Shown: positions 47,871-57,957, numbered from the stretch's first letter. The stretch: 64,000 nucleotides of DNA from Alphaproteobacteria bacterium (GCA_017307355.1 JAFKFG010000006.1:106228-170227); one strand, 5' to 3'. Program-made: numbers and translations. Notes: generated by a model from the letters alone, not told the origin.

Positions 47871-50552
47871 ATGCAATATCATCGGTTTCTTGTCGGCGCG
47901 GCGGTTTCGGCTTTGTGGCTGGGCGCCGGGGTGGCGCCGTCTGCGGCACAAAGCAACACCCAGACGGCATCCGCGCTCGAGACGGTGGTGGTCACGGCCC
48001 GCAAGCGGGAAGAAAACGCCCAGTCCGTTCCCATTTCGATCAACGCCTTCAATCAGGACGAGCTGAGCAAGCTCAATGTCCTGACCATCCAGGATCTGAA
48101 GACGGTGTCGCCCTCGGTCTATGTGCAACCGACCGCGTTCCGCCAGGATACGCTGAACGTCACCATTCGCGGTCAACGCAATTTCGACTCGCCGTCAGGC
48201 GGCGGCAATCCGGGCCTGGCCTTCGACACCGCGTCGGCGGTCTATAAGGACGGTGTTTATTATGCCCGCGCGGTTGGCCTGGGCGGCTCGCTGTTCGATG
48301 TCCAAAGCCTGGAAGTGTTGAAGGGTCCGCAAGGCACCCTGGTCGGGCGCAATTCCACCGGCGGCGCGATCCTCTACAGAAGCCGCGAACCCGGCAGCGA
48401 ATTCGGCGGCTATGTTCAAGGTACTTTGGGCGATTATGGCCGCGCCGGATTGCAGGGCGCGGTGGATCTGCCCTTGTCCGATACGCTGTCCGCGCGCGTG
48501 GCGCTCAATTTCGACAATCAGCGCGGTTATGTCGCCAACCATTTCTTCGATCCGGTGAGCGGCGCCACCAATCATCAACCTTCCTTCGGTTCCAACAAGG
48601 TGGGCGGCATCTTCTCGCTCAAATGGCAGCCGGACGACAGCTTCAGCCTTTTGCTGCGCGCCGATGTCGCCGCCGAGCATGACACCGGCTCGACCTATCA
48701 CGATCTGAACGCCTTCGTCGGAACCACCAAGTCGCTGGGCCGCGCTTCGATCTGCAACATTCCGGGCGCTTGCTCGACCTTCACCGACCTGCTGGGCCAT
48801 AAGGTCGATCCGACCTTTCTCACCGTCAACGCCAACACCGCCACCAATCCCAATCCTTCGCCGACCGCTTACAATTCGGTGCTGAATTCCCTGGCGCGGG
48901 AGCAGAATTACGGCTTCTGGAGCACGGAACAGGCGGTCAGCAACCTGAATGTCGGCCACTATCAGACCTATTCCGCCACCGCCAACAAGAGCTTCGGCGA
49001 CACCAATGTGAAGCTGATGTCGGCCTATCGCACCTGGAACAGCACGGGCACGGCGGTGAGCCGCGGCCAGCCTTTCGCCACCAACATCTATTCCTACAAC
49101 ACGCCGAATTACGAATCCTGGCAGTCGGAGCTGACCGTCAATGGCAACGCCATGGACGACAAGCTGAAATGGACCGCGGGCCTGTTCTATTTCAACGAAA
49201 AAAGCCCCAATGACGGCGGCCTCCTGGACCTGTTCTCGACCAATGCGGGTTCGGCGCCCAGCTCTGCCAAGCAGATCACCGTCACGGACTGGAGCGGGAA
49301 CAGCGAGGAAAATTCCTCCTACGCCGCCTATGCGCAGGCAACCTACAGCATCTGGTCCGACACGCGCGTCACCGCCGGCGTCCGCTATACGTATGACGAG
49401 CGCTTCGCCAGCATCAACAGCCGCACGATCCTGACCCCCGCAACGCAAGCGACCACCGACGCCCTGAACGCGGCAGGCAAGTCTGCGGTCTTCAGTTCGA
49501 CGCCCTATGTGATCAACGGCATCTCCTATGCGGGGCAAAGCAATCTGTGCTTCCTGACCGACGCCAGCGGCAAGCTGTTGCCGCAATCGGCTTGCGGCGC
49601 GAACATTTCGCGCAGCTATCACAAGCCCACCTACACCCTGGCGCTGGACCATGATCTGTGGGAGGGCACCATGGTCTATGCCACCATGCGCTCCGGCTAT
49701 CGTTCGGGCGGCATCAATACCCAGGCGATCAATATCGCCGCCCTCACGGCGCTGCCCGAAGAGGTGCAGGATTACGAAATCGGCGCCAAGTCCGATTTCG
49801 TGGTGATGGACATACCGGTGCGGGCCAATCTGGCGCTCTACCAGACCGCCTATCACAATATCCAGGTGCAGCAGATGGTGCCCAATGTGACGGTGGCCAC
49901 GGCCGTCGGCGGCGGCGCCTGCACCCAGGCGGCGCTCAATGCCAACCAGTGCATCAACAATTTCAACGACAATATCACGCTGAACGCCCGCAAGGCGCGG
50001 ATCTATGGCGCGGAATGGGACCTGACGGTTCTGCCCACCGATTGGCTGACCTTGAATTCGGCGGGCAGCTATATCGATCCCTATTATACCGATTTCACCT
50101 TTGTGGCGCCGCCGGGCTATCTGCAGCCCACCAACAACAATCTGTCGGGAACGCCGATTCCCGTGCCGCGCTGGCAGACCAACCAGACCGCGACGGTCAA
50201 TTTCGGCGATCCGGATGTCGGCCTGCCGTTGGGGGATGTGCTGTTCACGGCCCATTATTACTGGCAGAGCCGCTATCTCGCGGATATGCGCGGCTTCGAC
50301 CCGTCGCAGCGGACCTTCGCCTATGGCATGCTGAATGTGCGGCTCGATTTCACCAATGTGGGCAAGAGCGGCACCGACATCGCCTTCTTCATGAACAATG
50401 TCGCCAACACCAAGGCGTGCCTGCCGGAATATAACGGCACGCTGAATTCGGTGCCCAATCCCACCTTCGGAAGCCCCGGAACCTCAGGCGTGACGCAGTG
50501 CATTCCGCTGGCGCCGCGCATGACCGGCGTGACGGCGAGCTACAAGTTCTGA
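47871..50552 (+). CDS. TonB-dependent outer-membrane receptor
   Basis: An 893-residue outer-membrane barrel that imports a substrate using TonB energy. The signal peptide is MQYHRFLVGAAVSALWLGAG through to SAAQ. Next come a TonB-box-like ETVVVTARKREENAQSVPISI near 40-60 and the plug domain with VTIRGQRNFDSPSGGGNPGLAF and FDVQSLEVLKGPQGTLVGRNSTGGAILY near 140-175. A long beta barrel ends in ASYKF, with the terminal aromatic residue needed for assembly. The ATG at 47871 is chosen because GGGCGGGGAA precedes it and the signal peptide starts there. The plug pattern is that of receptors not restricted to siderophores; the substrate cannot be told. Confidence 0.94.
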   Translation: MQYHRFLVGAAVSALWLGAGVAPSAAQSNTQTASALETVVVTARKREENAQSVPISINAFNQDELSKLNVLTIQDLKTVSPSVYVQPTAFRQDTLNVTIRGQRNFDSPSGGGNPGLAFDTASAVYKDGVYYARAVGLGGSLFDVQSLEVLKGPQGTLVGRNSTGGAILYRSREPGSEFGGYVQGTLGDYGRAGLQGAVDLPLSDTLSARVALNFDNQRGYVANHFFDPVSGATNHQPSFGSNKVGGIFSLKWQPDDSFSLLLRADVAAEHDTGSTYHDLNAFVGTTKSLGRASICNIPGACSTFTDLLGHKVDPTFLTVNANTATNPNPSPTAYNSVLNSLAREQNYGFWSTEQAVSNLNVGHYQTYSATANKSFGDTNVKLMSAYRTWNSTGTAVSRGQPFATNIYSYNTPNYESWQSELTVNGNAMDDKLKWTAGLFYFNEKSPNDGGLLDLFSTNAGSAPSSAKQITVTDWSGNSEENSSYAAYAQATYSIWSDTRVTAGVRYTYDERFASINSRTILTPATQATTDALNAAGKSAVFSSTPYVINGISYAGQSNLCFLTDASGKLLPQSACGANISRSYHKPTYTLALDHDLWEGTMVYATMRSGYRSGGINTQAINIAALTALPEEVQDYEIGAKSDFVVMDIPVRANLALYQTAYHNIQVQQMVPNVTVATAVGGGACTQAALNANQCINNFNDNITLNARKARIYGAEWDLTVLPTDWLTLNSAGSYIDPYYTDFTFVAPPGYLQPTNNNLSGTPIPVPRWQTNQTATVNFGDPDVGLPLGDVLFTAHYYWQSRYLADMRGFDPSQRTFAYGMLNVRLDFTNVGKSGTDIAFFMNNVANTKACLPEYNGTLNSVPNPTFGSPGTSGVTQCIPLAPRMTGVTASYKF

Positions 50553-50627
50553 TTGGGCGCTCTCTGGGGAATTCCGCCAGCCTGGGCTTGGATATTTGCC
50601 CAATCGCTGGCGGGGAGTTGAACAATT

Positions 50628-50728
50628 TGTCATGGCCCACCCGAATGGGGGCCATCCAGTTGAACCGCGTTCCATCTCGGCAGATGTATTGAAGTCACCT
50701 GGATGGCCCGGATTCCCGGGCCATGACA
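50628..50728. repeat. palindromic intergenic repeat (REP-like)
   Basis: TGTCATGGCCC at 50628-50638 and GGGCCATGACA at 50718-50728 are perfect inverted ends. Inside, GGCCATCCAG pairs with CTGGATGGCC. The element lies between the convergent receptor and FKBP genes. It shares the TGTCAT...ATGACA ends with the element at 5810-5925, but the interiors differ. Confidence 0.8.
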
Positions 50729-50760
50729 GGTTAGATTCGATATTTCTAATTGAGCCGGTC

Positions 50761-51252
50761 TCAGTGCTGCGCCGGCGTGACCTTGTGCAAGGTCATGGTG
50801 AAGACCAGGGTCTGGTTGGGCGGAATGTCGTTGCCCGCGCCGGACTCGCCATAGCCGAGCTCGGACGGCAACACCAATTCCCAGCTGTCGCCTTCCTTCA
50901 TCAAGGACAGCGCTTCGACCCAGCCGGGGATGAGCTGGCCGGCGGGAAAGTCGGCGGTCTTGCCCTTTTCCGTCTGGTCGAACACCTTGCCGTTGATCAG
51001 CGCGCCCTTGTAGGAGACGTTGACCATGTCGTCGACATATTGCGGCGACTTGCCTTTGCCGGCCGTCAGCACGCGATAAAGCAGGCCGTCCGCGGTCTTG
51101 AAGGTGCCGGGCTTGGCGGCATAGTCCGCGAGGAATTTCTGGTTCGAGGCCGGGCTCAGATCATACTGGGCCTTGGCCTCTTCTTTCTGGGCACAGGCCA
51201 GGGTCGGCGCGCAGAGCAAAGCGACGCAAGCAAGCGCCAGGAAGCGGTACAT
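50761..51252 (-). CDS. FKBP-type peptidyl-prolyl isomerase, periplasmic
   Basis: Catalyses proline cis-trans isomerisation during folding of exported proteins. The 163-residue protein has a signal peptide (MYRFLALACVALLCAPTLAC, with cleavage likely after ACA). A short helical linker (ASNQKFLADYAAKPGTFKTADG) is typical of Mip/FkpA-type FKBPs. The FKBP fold follows with VNVSYKGALINGKVFDQTEK near 77-96, LIPGWVEALSLMKEGDSWELV near 106-126, PSELGYGESGAGNDIPPNQTL near 128-148 and VFTMTLHKV. It starts 15 bp after the stop of the RND adaptor gene on the same strand, so it is probably the third gene of that operon. Confidence 0.93.
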   Translation of the reverse strand: MYRFLALACVALLCAPTLACAQKEEAKAQYDLSPASNQKFLADYAAKPGTFKTADGLLYRVLTAGKGKSPQYVDDMVNVSYKGALINGKVFDQTEKGKTADFPAGQLIPGWVEALSLMKEGDSWELVLPSELGYGESGAGNDIPPNQTLVFTMTLHKVTPAQH

Positions 51253-51267
51253 GGAATTCCTCCGGTA

Positions 51268-52425
51268 TCAGGATTCAGTTTCGTCGATCCGCACCGGATC
51301 GCCGTCACGAATCGCGTCCGGGGGATTATCGATCACGCGGTCTTTCAGCGAAAGCCCCGATCCCACCTCGACGGCGGTGCCCATATCGCGGCGGATACTG
51401 ATCACCTTGATCCGCACGTGATTGCTGTCATCGACGGTCGCCACCACCGGCCCCTGGTCGCGGAACATCAGGGCGGTGGCGGGCACATGAACCGCGTTCT
51501 CGCCTGGGGGAAGGGTGAAGCGCACCTCGGCATAGCTGCCCGGCCGGATCAGGCCTTCGGCATTGTCGGCCTGGAACTGCAGCAGCTGGGTGCCGCTGGC
51601 GCTGGCCACGGCATTGGCGTTCGCCGCCAGCTTGGCGGTGAATTCGCGGCCCGGCAATTCCGGCACCGTGAAGGTGGCGGTCATGCCCGGCTGCAACGCG
51701 CCGGAGTCAGTCTGGGGCAAGCGCACATAGATGCGCAGTTTCTTCTGGTCCGAGACGGTGAAAAGCGGCGTGGCGCCCGGCGTGCCCACCAGCACCAAGG
51801 ATCCCACATCGACGCCGCGGGTGGTGACGATGCCGTCCACCGGCGCCACCAGGCGCTTGAAGGATTCCATCGCTTCCAGGCGGGCGAGATTGGCCCGGGC
51901 CGAGGCGACGATGGCGGTCTTGGCGGCCAAGTCGCTGTCCTTGGCGTCGGCGTCCTGTCGCGCCACCGCGCCCTGAGCCAGAAGCGAATCCCAGCGCTTG
52001 GCGGTGACGGCGGAAAGCTTCTGGTTGGCGATGGCGGTGTTGAGATCGGCCTTGCCTTGCGCCACCTGGCCGTCCAGATCCGGCGTTTCCAGCTCGGCCA
52101 GGAGCTGGCCCGCCTTCACGGGCGTGCCGATATCGACATACCAGCGCTTCAGATAGCCGCTCACCCGCGCATAGATCGGCGCATTGGTCCAGGATTGAAC
52201 GTCGCCCGGCAGGACCAGGGCGCCGCTCTTCATGCCCGACAGCTTGATCAGCTGCACGGTGCGCACATCCTGGTCCAGCGCCCAGTTCGCCGCCGCGCGT
52301 TCGTTATAGAGCCGGATGGCGGTGCCGCCGATGGCGATCGCGCCCGCGACGCAAAGGGCGGCGATGCCCCAGAATTTCAGCCGGGGCGGCATGCTGTGGC
52401 GCAGGATATCGGGCTGGTCACGCAT
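51268..52425 (-). CDS. RND efflux periplasmic adaptor subunit
   Basis: Membrane fusion protein of 385 residues with an N-terminal anchor near 17-36, then APIYARVSGYLKRWYVDIGTPVKAGQLLAELETPDLDGQVAQGKADL near 85-132. That is the lipoyl domain and hairpin start. LVAPVDGIVTTRGVDVGSLVLVG near 190-212 closes the lipoyl fold. The beta-barrel and membrane-proximal domains lead to VRIDETES. The ATG at 52425 has GGAGA upstream and overlaps the permease stop by 8 bp, so the order is permease then adaptor, the reverse of the usual arrangement. The adaptor presumably docks to a TolC-like channel encoded elsewhere. Confidence 0.92.
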   Translation of the reverse strand: MRDQPDILRHSMPPRLKFWGIAALCVAGAIAIGGTAIRLYNERAAANWALDQDVRTVQLIKLSGMKSGALVLPGDVQSWTNAPIYARVSGYLKRWYVDIGTPVKAGQLLAELETPDLDGQVAQGKADLNTAIANQKLSAVTAKRWDSLLAQGAVARQDADAKDSDLAAKTAIVASARANLARLEAMESFKRLVAPVDGIVTTRGVDVGSLVLVGTPGATPLFTVSDQKKLRIYVRLPQTDSGALQPGMTATFTVPELPGREFTAKLAANANAVASASGTQLLQFQADNAEGLIRPGSYAEVRFTLPPGENAVHVPATALMFRDQGPVVATVDDSNHVRIKVISIRRDMGTAVEVGSGLSLKDRVIDNPPDAIRDGDPVRIDETES

Positions 52426-55400
52426 AGATTTCTCCGGATGGCGCGCTGACGCCCGGCTCGGGCTCGCGCGCCGCGGGCTCGTCATCGGGTGCGGCCTTAG
52501 CGCCATGCACGATGCTGAAGACCACGGGCACGAACATCAAAGTGGCGATGGTCGCGAAAATAAGTCCGCCGATCACGGCGCGGCCCAAGGGGGCATTCTG
52601 CTCGCCGCCTTCGCCCAGGCCCAGCGCCATGGGCAGCATGCCGATGATCATCGCCAGCGCGGTCATCAGCACGGGACGGAAGCGGGTGACGCCGGCTTCG
52701 ATGGCGGAGCGCACGGCGTCTCCGGTGGCGGCGAGGCGCTCGCGGGCGAAGCTCACAACCAGGATCGAATTGGCGGTGGCGACGCCCATGCACATCAAGG
52801 CGCCGGTCAAGGCGGGCACCGACAAGGTGGTGCCGGTGGTGAACAGCATCCACACGATCCCGGCCAGCGCCGCCGGCAGGGCGGTGATGATCACGAAGGG
52901 ATCGAGCCAGGATTGGAAATTCACCACGATCAGCAGATAGATCAGCACCACCGCGCCGATCAGGCCCAGCGACAGGCCCGAGAAGGCGGTCCTCATGGTC
53001 ACGATCTGGCCGCGCATCACCATGCTGTCGCCGCGCGGCAGTTCGGCGCGATGCTTGTCCATGATCTTCTGCACATCCGCCGCCACCGCGCCCAGGTCGC
53101 GGCCCTGGATGGTGGCGTAAAGGTCGGTGGTGGCCATCACGTTGTAATGGTTCACCACCGCGGCCGAACGGGTGCGGGTGATCTTGCCAAGCGCGCCCAG
53201 CACGGTGGGGGTGGCCGAGCCCGAGCCGGTCACGGGCATGTTGAGCAGGGCTTCCATCGAATCCATCTTGTATTCCGGCGTCTGGGCGACGATGCCGTAG
53301 GAAACCCCGTTCTTGGGATTGAGGAAGAAGTTCGGCGCGGTCTGGCCGGTGCCCGCCAGCGAGGTGGCCAGCGCGCTGGTGACGTCTTTCTCGCTGAAGC
53401 CGAGCTGGGCGGCGCGGACCCGGTCCACGGTGAAATCCAGCTGCGGAGTTTCGTCGGATTGCTGCATGCGGGGATCGGCGATGCCGGGCACGCGGCGGAT
53501 TTCGCGCAAAAGCTTATAGGCGAAGGCCTTGGTCGCTTCGTGATTGATGCCGGTGAGCTGAACGTCGATGGGCGCGGGCGTGCCGAAATTCAGGATCTGG
53601 GAAATGATGTCGGCGGGCGGGAAGGAAAAGGTCGTGCCCGGGAAGGTGCGCGGCAACACTTCGCGCAACTGCTTCACATAGGACGCGGTCGAGCCATGGC
53701 CCGGCGTCAGGCTGATGAAGATGTCGGTATCCTGGGTGCCGATGATGCCGGTGTTGTTATAGACTTGATTGATCGAGCTTTGCGGAATGCCCAGACTGTC
53801 CACGATGGCGGCGATTTCCTGCCTGGGAATGACGCGGCGGATGCGGCTCTCGATGTCGGCGATCTGTTGGGTCGTGTCCTCCAGCCTTGTGCCGACGGGC
53901 GGGCGCACATGCAGGGTGATCTGGCCCGTATCCACCGAGGGGAAGAAATTGGAGCCCAGGAAGGGCAGCAGCACGAAGGACACCATCACCGCGGCCATGA
54001 AGCCCACCACGAACAGCCGCCGGCGGTTGAGGCTGAGGGCGAGAAGATTGCGGTAGGATTCGCGGACCTGCTCGAAACCGTTCTCGAAACGCCGCTGCAG
54101 GCGGGCGAAGACGTGATCGCCTTCGGCCATGTGCATCGCATGGTCCGCGGCTTCGGCGTCGGCGGCCTGGTGAAGATGCGGCTTCAGCAGATACATGGCG
54201 AGCGTGGGCACCAGGGTACGCGACAGGATGAAGGACGCGATCATGGCGAAGACCACGCTCATCGCCATGGGAATGAACAGATAGCCCGCCACGCCTTCCA
54301 AGGTCAGCATGGGCACGAACACGATGCAGATGCAGAGCAGGGCGACAAAGGCGGGCTGCACGATCTGGCGCGCGCCGTCCAGGATGGCGGTGCGTACATC
54401 CTTGCCATGTTCCAGGTGCCAATTGATGTTTTCGATGGTGACGGTGGCGTCGTCGACCAGGATGCCGACCGCCAAAGCGAGACCGCCCAGGGTCATGATG
54501 TTGAGCGTCTGGCCGGTGGCCCAAAGCGCGATCAGCGCCACCAGCACCGAGAGCGGGATCGAAGTGGCGATGATCACGGTGGAGCGCCAGCTACCCAGGA
54601 ACAGAAGGATCATCAGGCTGGTCAGCGCCGCCGCCAGCGCGCCTTCGCGCACCACGCCGGAAATCGCCGCCTTGACGAAGATCGACTGATCGTTGAGCAG
54701 GTCGATCTTGAAGGAATCCGGCAGCTGCAATTTGAGACGCGGCAGCACGTCCTTGATGCCCTGCACCACATCCAAGGTCGAAGCGGCGCCATTCTTCAAG
54801 ACGGTCATCAGCACGGCGCGGCTGCCATCGACATGCACGATGGTGGTCTGGGGCGGGCTGCCGTCGCGCACATGGGCCACATCGCGCATGAACACGGTGG
54901 CGCCATCGACCACCTTGATCGGGATATTGTTCAGGCCCGCGATCGAATCGGCGGCATTGTTCAGCTTCACCACATACTGATAGCTGCCGATCTTGATGTT
55001 GCCGGCCGGAATGATCTGGGTCTGGTTGCCGATGGCGGTCTGCACGTCGGTGGCGGAAATGTGATGCGCCTGCATCGCGGTGGGATCGAGGTCGATCTGC
55101 ACGTTGCGCGACTTGCCGCCATAGGGCGCGGGGAATGTGGCGCCGGGAACCGAGATCAGGCCCGGCCGCAGGGTGGTCTGGGCCAGGTCCAGCACCTGTT
55201 GTTCGGAAAGCGTCTTGGACGACAGCGCCAGCTGCAGGATCGGCACGGTCGAGGCGTTGTAATTGACCAGGAAGGGCGGATTGGTGCCCTGGGGCATGCC
55301 GCGGATCACGAATTGGGAGGCGCCGGTGATCTGGGCGGTGGCGACGGCGACATCGACATGGGGCTGGAAGAAGATCTTGATCACGCCGTTGCCGGCGATG

Positions 55401-55657
55401 GACTGGCTTTCGATATGCTCGATATCGTTGACGGCGGTGGGGACCAGCCGCTCGTAAGGCGTGACGATGCGCCCGGCCATGTCGGCGGGCGACAGGCCGT
55501 TATATTGCAGCACCGCGCCCACCACCGGGATGCCGATATTGGGGAAAATGTCGGTGGGCGTGCGCATCGCCGCCATCGGCCCGAAGATCAGGATGACGAT
55601 CGCGAGCACGAGGAAGGTGTAAGGCCGGTCCAGCGCAACGCGGACGATCCAAGTCAT
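52418..55657 (-). CDS. RND efflux permease
   Basis: A 1079-residue proton-driven exporter of the AcrB/heavy-metal RND superfamily, in a branch distinct from the MdtB/MdtC pair upstream. It starts MTWIVRVALDRPYTFLVLA, with MRTPTDIFPNIGIPVVGAVLQYNGL near 43-67. The proton-relay helix reads LAVGILVDDATVTIENINWHLEHG near 400. A His-rich cytosolic loop (HLHQAADAEAADHAMHMAEGDH) lies near 505-527. The C-terminal half has ALTGALMCMGVATANSILVVSFARERL near 945, with Ala-Thr-Ala in place of the usual VKKNAI. The ATG at 55657 is preferred to an upstream open stretch. Substrate unknown. It is followed by the adaptor and FKBP genes. Confidence 0.92.
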   Translation of the reverse strand: MTWIVRVALDRPYTFLVLAIVILIFGPMAAMRTPTDIFPNIGIPVVGAVLQYNGLSPADMAGRIVTPYERLVPTAVNDIEHIESQSIAGNGVIKIFFQPHVDVAVATAQITGASQFVIRGMPQGTNPPFLVNYNASTVPILQLALSSKTLSEQQVLDLAQTTLRPGLISVPGATFPAPYGGKSRNVQIDLDPTAMQAHHISATDVQTAIGNQTQIIPAGNIKIGSYQYVVKLNNAADSIAGLNNIPIKVVDGATVFMRDVAHVRDGSPPQTTIVHVDGSRAVLMTVLKNGAASTLDVVQGIKDVLPRLKLQLPDSFKIDLLNDQSIFVKAAISGVVREGALAAALTSLMILLFLGSWRSTVIIATSIPLSVLVALIALWATGQTLNIMTLGGLALAVGILVDDATVTIENINWHLEHGKDVRTAILDGARQIVQPAFVALLCICIVFVPMLTLEGVAGYLFIPMAMSVVFAMIASFILSRTLVPTLAMYLLKPHLHQAADAEAADHAMHMAEGDHVFARLQRRFENGFEQVRESYRNLLALSLNRRRLFVVGFMAAVMVSFVLLPFLGSNFFPSVDTGQITLHVRPPVGTRLEDTTQQIADIESRIRRVIPRQEIAAIVDSLGIPQSSINQVYNNTGIIGTQDTDIFISLTPGHGSTASYVKQLREVLPRTFPGTTFSFPPADIISQILNFGTPAPIDVQLTGINHEATKAFAYKLLREIRRVPGIADPRMQQSDETPQLDFTVDRVRAAQLGFSEKDVTSALATSLAGTGQTAPNFFLNPKNGVSYGIVAQTPEYKMDSMEALLNMPVTGSGSATPTVLGALGKITRTRSAAVVNHYNVMATTDLYATIQGRDLGAVAADVQKIMDKHRAELPRGDSMVMRGQIVTMRTAFSGLSLGLIGAVVLIYLLIVVNFQSWLDPFVIITALPAALAGIVWMLFTTGTTLSVPALTGALMCMGVATANSILVVSFARERLAATGDAVRSAIEAGVTRFRPVLMTALAMIIGMLPMALGLGEGGEQNAPLGRAVIGGLIFATIATLMFVPVVFSIVHGAKAAPDDEPAAREPEPGVSAPSGEIYA

Positions 55658-55900
55658 AGGCGCGTCGTCTCCGAACCCTTGAGCAATTCGCACGGGGCGA
55701 TGGATAACCTCAGCGGGCCTGGCGCGGACCCCAGGCCCCGGCGCTACCGCTCGCTTCCGGCCCTTTCAGAGCCGATGTCCAAGTATAGCGCAAATACCTG
55801 CCGGGATAGGGCCGGGTTGTCGCAAGCTGTCGCCGCAACATAACAATTCCGCGATGGTTCCACGTGTTAGACGATGGGGATTATCGTGTATGGTGGATCC

Positions 55901-56335
55901 ATGCTCTCCCAGAAATCCCATTACGCCCTGCGCGCCCTTCTGGTCCTTGCCGCCCGCAGCGACGGCCAGCCGATCCAGATCGCCGAGATTGCTGACAGTG
56001 CAAACATACCCAAGAAATTCCTGGAGCAGATCCTGCTGGAGCTGAAAAAGCCGGGAATCGTGCGCAGCCACCGGGGCCGCAGCGGCGGCTATTCCTTGGG
56101 AAGGCCCGCCAAGGACATCAGCTTCGCCGATGTGCTGCGGGTCACCGACGGCCCCCTGGCGCTCACGCCCTGCGTCAGCGTGATGGCCTATCGCAAATGC
56201 GACGATTGCTTCGACGAAGCGGTGTGCGGCATCCGCAAAGTGATGGCGCTGGCGCGCGACGCCACGGCGGACGTGCTGGAATCCCGCTCGCTCGCATCCG
56301 CAGCGGCCCAGATGCGCCGGGCCGGCGCGCTTTAA
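55901..56335 (+). CDS. Rrf2-family transcriptional regulator
   Basis: Winged-helix regulator of 144 residues. It starts MLSQKSHYALRALLVLAARS, with the recognition-helix region IAEIADSANIPKKFLEQILLELKKPGIVRSHRGRSGGY at 28-64. Four cysteines, Cys91, Cys100, Cys103 and Cys109 (TPCVSVMAYRKCDDCFDEAVCG), suggest an iron-sulfur or redox switch, as in IscR and NsrR, though with different spacing. The ATG at 55901 follows GGTGG; an earlier ATG at 55874 is less likely. It reads toward sbp-cysTWA, so control of sulfate uptake is a reasonable guess, comparable to the known sulfur regulator CymR, but unproven. Confidence 0.88.
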   Translation: MLSQKSHYALRALLVLAARSDGQPIQIAEIADSANIPKKFLEQILLELKKPGIVRSHRGRSGGYSLGRPAKDISFADVLRVTDGPLALTPCVSVMAYRKCDDCFDEAVCGIRKVMALARDATADVLESRSLASAAAQMRRAGAL

Positions 56336-56445
56336 TTCCGTCATCCCTTATGTGGTTTGCAGCTTCGCGGTGGTTTTCGCGTTGCATGAGTGTGTGCCGG
56401 GCTTAATCTCTATTGACTCTATCGAGATTAAAGGGAAACAATCCG

Positions 56446-56898
56446 ATGTCACCGGCAAGGAGCATCTGTCCCGTGCACCGCATTCTGCTTTCTTCGGTCG
56501 CCGCCGCTCTTATTACGTTTTCCGCGCAAGCTTCCGTTGCAGCAAACGCGCCGTATCAGGTCGAATGGGTCTATCACGTCAAATACGGACACCAGGGCGA
56601 ATGGTGGAAGATCTTCCGGAAATACCAGGTCGCGATCCTGGACCGCGAAAAGGAGCTGGGCTTCGTCACCGACTATCACATCGACAGGCCGGGATTGCAC
56701 ACCAGCGAGGATGCGCATTGGGACTATCGCATCATCATCACCTATCCGCGCTATGAAGCATCGCAGCATGAAGGCGAGGTGGAGCGGCAATTGTTCCCCG
56801 ACAAGGCTGCCTTCGACCGGGAAGAAGACCGGCGCTGGCAATTGACCCTGAATCACTGGGATCTGCCCATCCATCAGATGGATCCGCACGCCCCTTAG
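56446..56898 (+). CDS. small secreted protein of unknown function
   Basis: A 150-residue protein with a signal peptide (HRILLSSVAAALITFSAQA, ending SVA near residue 33) and a compact domain rich in Tyr, Trp and His. Its features include YQVEWVYHVKYGHQGEWWKIF near 37-57, AILDREKELGFVTDYHIDRPG near 62-82, WDYRIIITYPRYEA near 91-104 and LTLNHWDLPIHQMD near the end. The spread of aromatics resembles small alpha-beta dimeric proteins, but I do not recognise a family with a known role. The ATG at 56446 has AGGGAA nine bases upstream. It lies between the Rrf2 gene and sbp and may share their regulation. Confidence 0.8.
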   Translation: MSPARSICPVHRILLSSVAAALITFSAQASVAANAPYQVEWVYHVKYGHQGEWWKIFRKYQVAILDREKELGFVTDYHIDRPGLHTSEDAHWDYRIIITYPRYEASQHEGEVERQLFPDKAAFDREEDRRWQLTLNHWDLPIHQMDPHAP

Positions 56899-56955
56899 GC
56901 TGAATCGCCGTTCGGCGAATTATCTGGTTTAATCGTCCAACCCGGAGACCTTTCC

Positions 56956-57957
56956 ATGCGCCGCGTTTTCCTCTTTGCCGCCGCAGCGCTCGCAATGGCC
57001 GCCACCGCCGCCGGCGCGGCCGAAGTGAAGCTTCTCAATGTCAGCTACGATCCCACCCGGGAGCTCTACAAGGATCTGGGCGCGGGCTTCGCCAAGCAGT
57101 GGAAAGCCAAGACCGGCGACACGGTGATCCTTTCCACCAGCAATGGCGGATCGGGCGCCCAGGCCCGCGCCGTGATCGACGGCTTGCAGGCCGATGTGGT
57201 GACGTTGGCGCTGGCCGCCGATATCGACGCGATTTCCGCCAAGGCGAAATTGCTGCCCGCCGACTGGCAGAAGCGGCTGCCGCAGAATTCCACGCCCTAC
57301 ACCTCGACCATCGTGTTCCTGGTGCGCAAGGGCAATCCCAAAGCCATCAAGGATTGGTCCGACCTGGTGAAGCCGGGCATCCAGGTGGTCACGCCCAATC
57401 CCAAGACATCCGGCGGCGCGCGCTGGGCCTATCTGGCGGCCTGGTCGTTCGCGCAGAAATCGCCCGGCGGCAATGCCGACAAGGCGAAAGCCTTTGTCGG
57501 CGGCCTTTATAAGAACGTTCCGGTGCTGGATAGCGGCGCGCGCGGATCGACCGTGACCTTCACCAAGCGCGGGTTGGGCGATGTGTTGCTGAGCTGGGAG
57601 AACGAAGCGCATCTGGCGCTGAAGGAAGCGCCCGGCAAATACGAAATCGTCTATCCCTCCCGCTCCATCCTGGCGGAGCCGCCGGTGGCGCTGGTCGCCA
57701 AGAATATCGACCGGCACAACAACCGCAAAGTGGCGGAAGCCTTCGTGAATTATCTCTACTCGCCCGAAGCGCAGGAAATCGAAGCCCGGGATTTTTATCG
57801 CCCCCGCAATCCGGCGATCCTGGCCAAGTACAAAGCCAATTTCCCCAATATCCCGCTGGCCACCATCGATACCGATTTCGGCGGCTGGACCAAGGCGCAG
57901 CAGACCCATTTCGCCGATGGCGGCGTGTTCGACCAGATATACCAGCCGGGCCGATGA
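56956..57957 (+). CDS. sbp: sulfate/thiosulfate ABC transporter binding protein
   Basis: Periplasmic receptor of 333 residues with a signal peptide ([20 protein letters not shown], ending GAA). Family blocks are clear: [20 protein letters not shown] near 26-45, [23 protein letters not shown] near 60-82, [19 protein letters not shown] near 112-130, [16 protein letters not shown] near 148-163, [22 protein letters not shown] near 190-211, and the closing [22 protein letters not shown]. The sulfate loop reads SNGGSG instead of the usual SHGGSG. Its stop overlaps cysT by four bases. Confidence 0.95.
   Translation: MRRVFLFAAAALAMAATAAGAAEVKLLNVSYDPTRELYKDLGAGFAKQWKAKTGDTVILSTSNGGSGAQARAVIDGLQADVVTLALAADIDAISAKAKLLPADWQKRLPQNSTPYTSTIVFLVRKGNPKAIKDWSDLVKPGIQVVTPNPKTSGGARWAYLAAWSFAQKSPGGNADKAKAFVGGLYKNVPVLDSGARGSTVTFTKRGLGDVLLSWENEAHLALKEAPGKYEIVYPSRSILAEPPVALVAKNIDRHNNRKVAEAFVNYLYSPEAQEIEARDFYRPRNPAILAKYKANFPNIPLATIDTDFGGWTKAQQTHFADGGVFDQIYQPGR

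Noticed and set aside
52316..55843. 1175-codon plus-strand frame opposite the RND permease
   Set aside because: Antisense of a real permease; the His/Gly/Asp-rich translation has no membrane segments or motifs.
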